From assembly GCA_018056165.1 (NCBI GenBank), contig JAGPGD010000013.1, forward strand, positions 1 through 48,753: 48,753 nt of DNA, given 5' to 3'. The notes under the pieces are model-generated. The model saw only the letters and a list, made by a program, of their open reading frames with translations, searched no databases and was not told the origin of the DNA. The position numbers were made by a program, and so were the translations under genes. Of the stretch, positions 44,939 to 48,753 are shown piece by piece (within the stretch, counting starts at the first letter, position 1; each line of letters starts with the position of its first letter). This stretch comes from Paludibacteraceae bacterium (GTDB lineage: Bacteria; Bacteroidota; Bacteroidia; Bacteroidales; Paludibacteraceae).

Positions 44939-45799
44939 ATGGCATCTTTTTCAACATGGTGGAATTCACCAAAAGGCAAACAAGTAGTTAATGCAGCTTA
45001 TAGTGTAGGAGCTTCAATAGTAATATTAGGAGCTATGTTTAAAATATTACATTTACCAAATGCCAATTACATTTTAGGAGCTGGGATGATTTGTGAATCG
45101 CTCATTTTCTTTTCAGGTGCTTTTGATAAACCTTTTAAAGAATATGATTGGGACAAATTATTTGATTTCGATAATGGAAAGCCACGCTTTCAGGGAGGAG
45201 GCGGAACAGTTAACATACAACATATTCCGACAGCAAAAGTTGAGCTGAATTATGCGGAAACTATTGATGAGAATGATGTAAAAAAATTGTCAGAAGGAAT
45301 TAAAAATCTTTCTACAACTGCACAGCAGCTTGCTTCTCTTTCGGCTGTTGTTGGTGCTACTGAAAAATTCACTCAAAACATTGAGTCTGCTTCAAGTATT
45401 ACTCTTAATCTGATAGAAAAACAAAAGGAATTTGCAAACGCTTTACAAAACATTTCAGTGGTTTATGAAAACTCAAAAAATGAAATAGAAAAAGAGCAAG
45501 AAGAAACAAAACAATCTCTTCAAACAATTAATAAGAGCCTCGCTTCCATTAATGCTATCTATGAAATACAGTTGAAAAACATACAAGATCAACTTACAGA
45601 GATTTCTCAACAGAATGAACATCTTAAAAACACAAACGAAGAATTAAAAGATCTTTCAAATAATATGCAAAAAATCAACTCTGTAAGTAACGATATTTTA
45701 TTGCAGACTGAAGAATATAAGTCAGAGACAACAAAATTATCTCAAAAAATTGTTGAATTAAATAATATTTATGGCAATATGTTGAATGCTTTGAGCTAA
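44939..45799 (+). CDS. porL: Type IX secretion inner-membrane motor protein PorL/GldL
   Basis: With PorM it forms the proton-driven motor of the secretion system. The 286-residue protein has two N-terminal membrane helices (about 16-35, VNAAYSVGASIVILGAMFKI, and 43-58, ANYILGAGMICESLIFF) in the typical GldL start, and the HLPNANY connection between them. After the helices comes a long coiled-coil-like cytoplasmic region rich in Leu, Gln and Asn. It lies between porK and porM in the conserved order. Confidence 0.95.
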   Translation: MASFSTWWNSPKGKQVVNAAYSVGASIVILGAMFKILHLPNANYILGAGMICESLIFFSGAFDKPFKEYDWDKLFDFDNGKPRFQGGGGTVNIQHIPTAKVELNYAETIDENDVKKLSEGIKNLSTTAQQLASLSAVVGATEKFTQNIESASSITLNLIEKQKEFANALQNISVVYENSKNEIEKEQEETKQSLQTINKSLASINAIYEIQLKNIQDQLTEISQQNEHLKNTNEELKDLSNNMQKINSVSNDILLQTEEYKSETTKLSQKIVELNNIYGNMLNALS

Positions 45800-45847
45800 T
45801 CTAATGCTATTTTCTTAACTTAACATGTAACTTAACTTAGTAAACTA

Positions 45848-47380
45848 ATGAGTGCTTCAAAAAATTGTCCAGAAACCACCAGACAAAGAATGATTGGTAT
45901 GATGTATCTTGTATTAACAGCAATGTTAGCATTAAATGTGTCAAGTGAAGTCTTAAATGGTTTTTCAATGGTCGACAATAGTTTACATAATACTATACAG
46001 TCTTCAGTCGTAAGAAATACCGGTCTATATGATGATTTCCAAAATCAATTTCGACAAAATCCGACCAAAGTTAAAGAATGGCTCGACAAGGCAATATTAG
46101 TTAAACAAGAATCTGATTCTTTGTTTGATTATCTTCAAGATTTTAAATATCAAATTGTTAAAAGAGCTGATGGTAAAAAAGCCGATCCTACTGCTCGGAA
46201 CATTATTAATAAAGAAAATTTTGATGTTCCAGGAGAATATGCATTGGTAGAAGGGAATGGTAAAATTTTAAAACAAAAAATTGATTCTTATCGGGATTTC
46301 ATTATTCAATTATCAGAAAATAATCCTGCAAAACAAAAAATGTATGCAACTATTTTTTCTACTGCTCCTATTGGTGATAAACCATGGGAAGTTGCAATGT
46401 TTGAAATGATGCCTGTATCAGCAGTAGTAACATTATTAACAAAATATCAAAGTGATGTCAGAATGACTGAAGTAGAAGTAGTTCAATATTTAAAATCTCA
46501 AACTGATATTGCTGATTTTAGAGTTAATAAAATTGAAGCATTAGTTGTACCAAATTCTCGTTATGTGATTCGAGGAGGAAAATATAGTGCCCAGATTATT
46601 CTTTCAGCAGTTGATTCTACTAAAACTCCTCAATATTTTGTTGGAAATACTCCAATCCCCAATGGAATTTATGAAATTACATGCACTCGTCCAGGAACTT
46701 TTACCTATTCTGGCTATATACAGTTGACAGACAATCAAGGAATTATTCGGAAATACCCTTTTCAAAGTGATTATATTGTAGGCGAACCATCAGCCACTAT
46801 TTCTAATGAAGATTTAAATGTGGTTTATAGAGGTGTCGATAATAAATTTAGTATATCGGTTCCAGGTATCCCTGCAGAAAATATCTTTGTTCGTACTTCT
46901 GGCGGAACAGCTCAAAAAATAAGCAATGGAAGATTTATTATCCATCCTACGCAAGATAAAGAAATGACTATTTTTGTATACGCAAAGGTAGAAGGGAGAG
47001 AAATGCAAATGGGTAGTAGCACATATAGAGTAAAATATCTACCCGATCCAAAATCTTATTTACAATACGTTGATGCTGGTGGTATTACAAGATTAATTCA
47101 AGAAGGAACAATAAGTAAACGGTTGCTAAAGGGAGATAATGTTTTATTGGTAGCCAGTTACGGAGAAGATGAATTGGTGCAGGCAAAATTTAATATTGTT
47201 TCTTTTACTATGGTAACTATATTTGGAGCCATTTCTAATACAGGTCCACTTTTAAATAGTAAACAACTGGAAAGTATTGACCGTCTTGAAGGAGGTGACT
47301 ATATTACTTTTAAAAATATAAAGGCTGTAGGTCCCGATGGAAAAATAAGAAATTTATCTCCTATTCAAATACAAATATAA
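45848..47380 (+). CDS. porM: Type IX secretion protein PorM/GldM
   Basis: Inner-membrane anchored periplasmic shaft that couples the PorL motor to the outer-membrane ring. The 510-residue protein has one N-terminal membrane helix (MIGMMYLVLTAMLALNVSSE, about 15-34, with the GldM signature RQRMIGMMYLVLTAMLALN) and a long beta-rich periplasmic region. That region has four domains in the P. gingivalis structure, and the length fits it. It is followed by porN 46 bp later. Confidence 0.95.
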   Translation: MSASKNCPETTRQRMIGMMYLVLTAMLALNVSSEVLNGFSMVDNSLHNTIQSSVVRNTGLYDDFQNQFRQNPTKVKEWLDKAILVKQESDSLFDYLQDFKYQIVKRADGKKADPTARNIINKENFDVPGEYALVEGNGKILKQKIDSYRDFIIQLSENNPAKQKMYATIFSTAPIGDKPWEVAMFEMMPVSAVVTLLTKYQSDVRMTEVEVVQYLKSQTDIADFRVNKIEALVVPNSRYVIRGGKYSAQIILSAVDSTKTPQYFVGNTPIPNGIYEITCTRPGTFTYSGYIQLTDNQGIIRKYPFQSDYIVGEPSATISNEDLNVVYRGVDNKFSISVPGIPAENIFVRTSGGTAQKISNGRFIIHPTQDKEMTIFVYAKVEGREMQMGSSTYRVKYLPDPKSYLQYVDAGGITRLIQEGTISKRLLKGDNVLLVASYGEDELVQAKFNIVSFTMVTIFGAISNTGPLLNSKQLESIDRLEGGDYITFKNIKAVGPDGKIRNLSPIQIQI

Positions 47381-47426
47381 TTTTATAAAATTGTTAGGAT
47401 AAATGAACTTTATTAAAAATCATAAT

Positions 47427-48332
47427 ATGAAAAAGTATATTATTTTCTCTGTAGTCTTCTTAACTTTATTATTGTTACCTGCAAATACTATTTTAGCTCA
47501 AAAGCAAATTCCTTTTTTCGATATGAAAGGAAATATTAATTTTCAAACTCAAGAACTTGATGCATTAGCTGATACCATTGCAATCATAAACCATCGAAGT
47601 GATGACGTAGTATGGTCGAGAATTACTTATCGTATTATAGATATGCGATACAAAGAAAATTATCAACTTTATTTTCCTACTCGTCCTTCTAAAGAATACC
47701 GCAGTTTGTTTAGAGTGATGTTAGATGCCATTTGTGATGGAATAAATGTATACAAAAAAAATCCTCGAGATATAAAACCAGAATTTGATGAATTATTAGA
47801 TGGGGAAGAATTGTCACGAGCTTTTGCTTTTGATGAAGATATGGCTAATAATTTAATACAAGTTGATCCTATTACCCATCAACGTACTGTCTCAAATGAG
47901 CAATATATGAGATATATTCATAATCAATTAAAATTTTTAATTCAAGAAGTGGCATTTTTCGATAAGCATACCTCAAGAATGTATTCAAAAATTATTGGGA
48001 TAGCTCCTTTGTATGCATTACATCCTGATAATGTAGAATCAAAAGAAACAATGGGGTATTTCCGTGGCTCTGTTTTGTGCTGGTTTGCCTTTGATGAATT
48101 GCGTCCTTATCTTGCAAAACAATATGTTATCCCTAATGGAAACGATACTCAACGAATGACATTTGATGATTTCTTTTCTTTAAAACTTTATTCAAGTTAC
48201 TTATTAGGCGATAGCAATATGTTTAACCGAATGTTGCTTGATTATGTAATTGAACCTGTTGAAGTGAGAAAAGAACAAAAAAGAATAGAAAATGAATTGA
48301 TCAATTTTGAAGTCGATTTGTGGGAGTATTAA
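47427..48332 (+). CDS. porN: Type IX secretion protein PorN/GldN
   Basis: Periplasmic partner of PorK in the outer-membrane ring. The protein has a signal peptide (MKKYIIFSVVFLTLLLLPAN, cleaved near ILAQ) and the GldN body with IAIINHRSDDVVWSRITYRI, EYRSLFRVMLDAICDGINVY and a C-terminal helical region (SSYLLGDSNMFNRMLLDYV). The frame opens at 47403 with an eight-residue extension; the start at 47427 places the signal peptide at the N-terminus and is preferred. It ends the porPKLMN cluster. No terminator is clear behind it. Confidence 0.94.
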   Translation: MKKYIIFSVVFLTLLLLPANTILAQKQIPFFDMKGNINFQTQELDALADTIAIINHRSDDVVWSRITYRIIDMRYKENYQLYFPTRPSKEYRSLFRVMLDAICDGINVYKKNPRDIKPEFDELLDGEELSRAFAFDEDMANNLIQVDPITHQRTVSNEQYMRYIHNQLKFLIQEVAFFDKHTSRMYSKIIGIAPLYALHPDNVESKETMGYFRGSVLCWFAFDELRPYLAKQYVIPNGNDTQRMTFDDFFSLKLYSSYLLGDSNMFNRMLLDYVIEPVEVRKEQKRIENELINFEVDLWEY

Positions 48333-48460
48333 TTTTGAAATTGTCAGAATTTATTAAAAAAAAACGTTAACCACACCAACATTAAGGTACAGCGTACCGA
48401 AATCAATCAAAGAAATCAAAATGTAATTTTCGTCCAAATCAACGTAATTTTTAGCTGAAT
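48333..48460. other. Non-coding gap after porN, with a small hairpin
   Basis: About 130 bp with no ORF. It holds a short inverted repeat GGTAC (48386-48390) / GTACC (48394-48398) with an AGC loop. The segment just to the right of it (from about 48450) may be the end of the IS30-like element whose transposase fragment follows. Confidence 0.5.
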
Positions 48461-48598
48461 TCAAGTTACAAATGCAACTTTTTGGTTAGACAAATTTCGT
48501 GATAAAAATTCATTTGTTGTTAAGAAATTTAATTTTTTTCTTGGTCTGTTGTTCAAAATATCTTCTACCCGCTTTATATCCTGATACCAAACCGCTAT
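48461..48598 (-). pseudogene. IS30-family transposase, 3' fragment
   Basis: Minus-strand reading from about 48598 to the stop at 48461 gives DIKRVEDILNNRPRKKLNFL then TTNEFLSRNLSNQKVAFVT. The LNNRPRKxLxFxTPNE motif and the KVAFVT ending are the C-terminus of IS30-type DDE transposases common in Bacteroidota. Only about 45 residues remain, without a start or the DDE core. Upstream (higher coordinates) it is interrupted by a different transposase end. Confidence 0.65.
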
Positions 48599-48753
48599 CA
48601 AAGTGCATCCTTAATCCAATGATATCAACAGACTGATTTTACCGTTTCTTTATCCAGATTTTTTAATTGTTCTGCTAATGTATCTTCAACATCTTTCAAA
48701 GATTCGAAAGTTCTATTTTTAAATCCTCCTTTTTCTCTTATATGATGCCATAA
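48598..48753 (-). pseudogene. IS630-like transposase, 3' part, cut by the window edge
   Basis: Minus-strand frame entering at 48753 reads LWHHIREKGGFKNRTFESLK, then DVEDTLAEQLKNLDKETVKSVC, an internal TGA at 48627-48625, and YHWIKDAL to a second TGA at 48600-48598. The pattern E/N-NRxFESLxxVEDxLxExLxNL...VKSxxGYxWI is that of IS630-family transposase C-termini. The internal stop would be a Gly (GGA) codon in intact relatives, so the gene is probably broken. Its N-terminal part lies outside the window. Family assignment is from the motif alone. Confidence 0.55.

Noticed and set aside
1..48753. CRISPR array, anti-phage defence island or prophage
   Set aside because: No regularly spaced direct repeats, cas, restriction-modification, toxin-antitoxin or phage structural genes were found; the window is mostly housekeeping.

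Overview
The window is AT-rich DNA from a member of the Bacteroidota, most likely an anaerobic Bacteroidales. Three things point there. It carries a complete porP-porK-porL-porM-porN (gldKLMN-type) type IX secretion cluster. It has a four-subunit 2-oxoacid:ferredoxin oxidoreductase of the anaerobic type. Several genes are preceded by TAnnTTTG -7 boxes, some with a TTTG -33 box about 19-20 nt upstream, which is the Bacteroidota sigma-ABfr promoter. The species cannot be named from the sequence.

Layout. 1-578 is non-coding: a run of inverted repeats including a perfect 44-bp palindrome, then a broken minus-strand ORF remnant. 699-2754 holds tsaC and an initiating sugar-phosphate transferase. 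3011-7996 is the rimP-nusA-infB translation/transcription operon, with its own promoter and a leader hairpin. 8136-8608 is tRNA-Glu plus rpsT, closed by a terminator. 8658-18702 is on the minus strand: upp, an acyl-CoA synthetase with its XRE-cupin regulator, proC, a DUF5686-type outer-membrane protein, xerD, a small beta-barrel protein and a TGS-containing nucleoside kinase. A Na/phosphate cotransporter (18833-20662, plus) converges on the 2-oxoacid:ferredoxin oxidoreductase operon (20850-23651, minus). More minus-strand genes follow: an esterase, a CYTH protein, an AddB-like nuclease, trkH, trkA and dxs.

33520-39259 is the branched-chain amino acid operon ilvD-ilvB-ilvN-ilvC. It starts with a strong promoter, a 21-codon leader peptide with an Ile-Val-Val-Leu-Leu-Leu-Val run, a putative antiterminator overlapping the leader stop codon, and an intrinsic terminator just before ilvD. 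This is a textbook-shaped ribosome-mediated attenuator and the most interesting regulatory element in the window. After it come ispE (minus), a SAM methyltransferase, a PduO-type cobalamin adenosyltransferase, a DUF2795 protein and the type IX secretion operon (42506-48332). The right edge (48461-48753) contains abutting 3' ends of two different transposase genes.

A 43-bp palindromic repeat occurs four times, always between genes (24632, 33452, 37970, 40341). Two copies are in each orientation, in the manner of REP elements. dxs and ispE both serve the MEP isoprenoid pathway; trkA and trkH form one potassium uptake system; the four ilv genes together cover isoleucine/valine synthesis from pyruvate and 2-oxobutyrate up to the final transamination.
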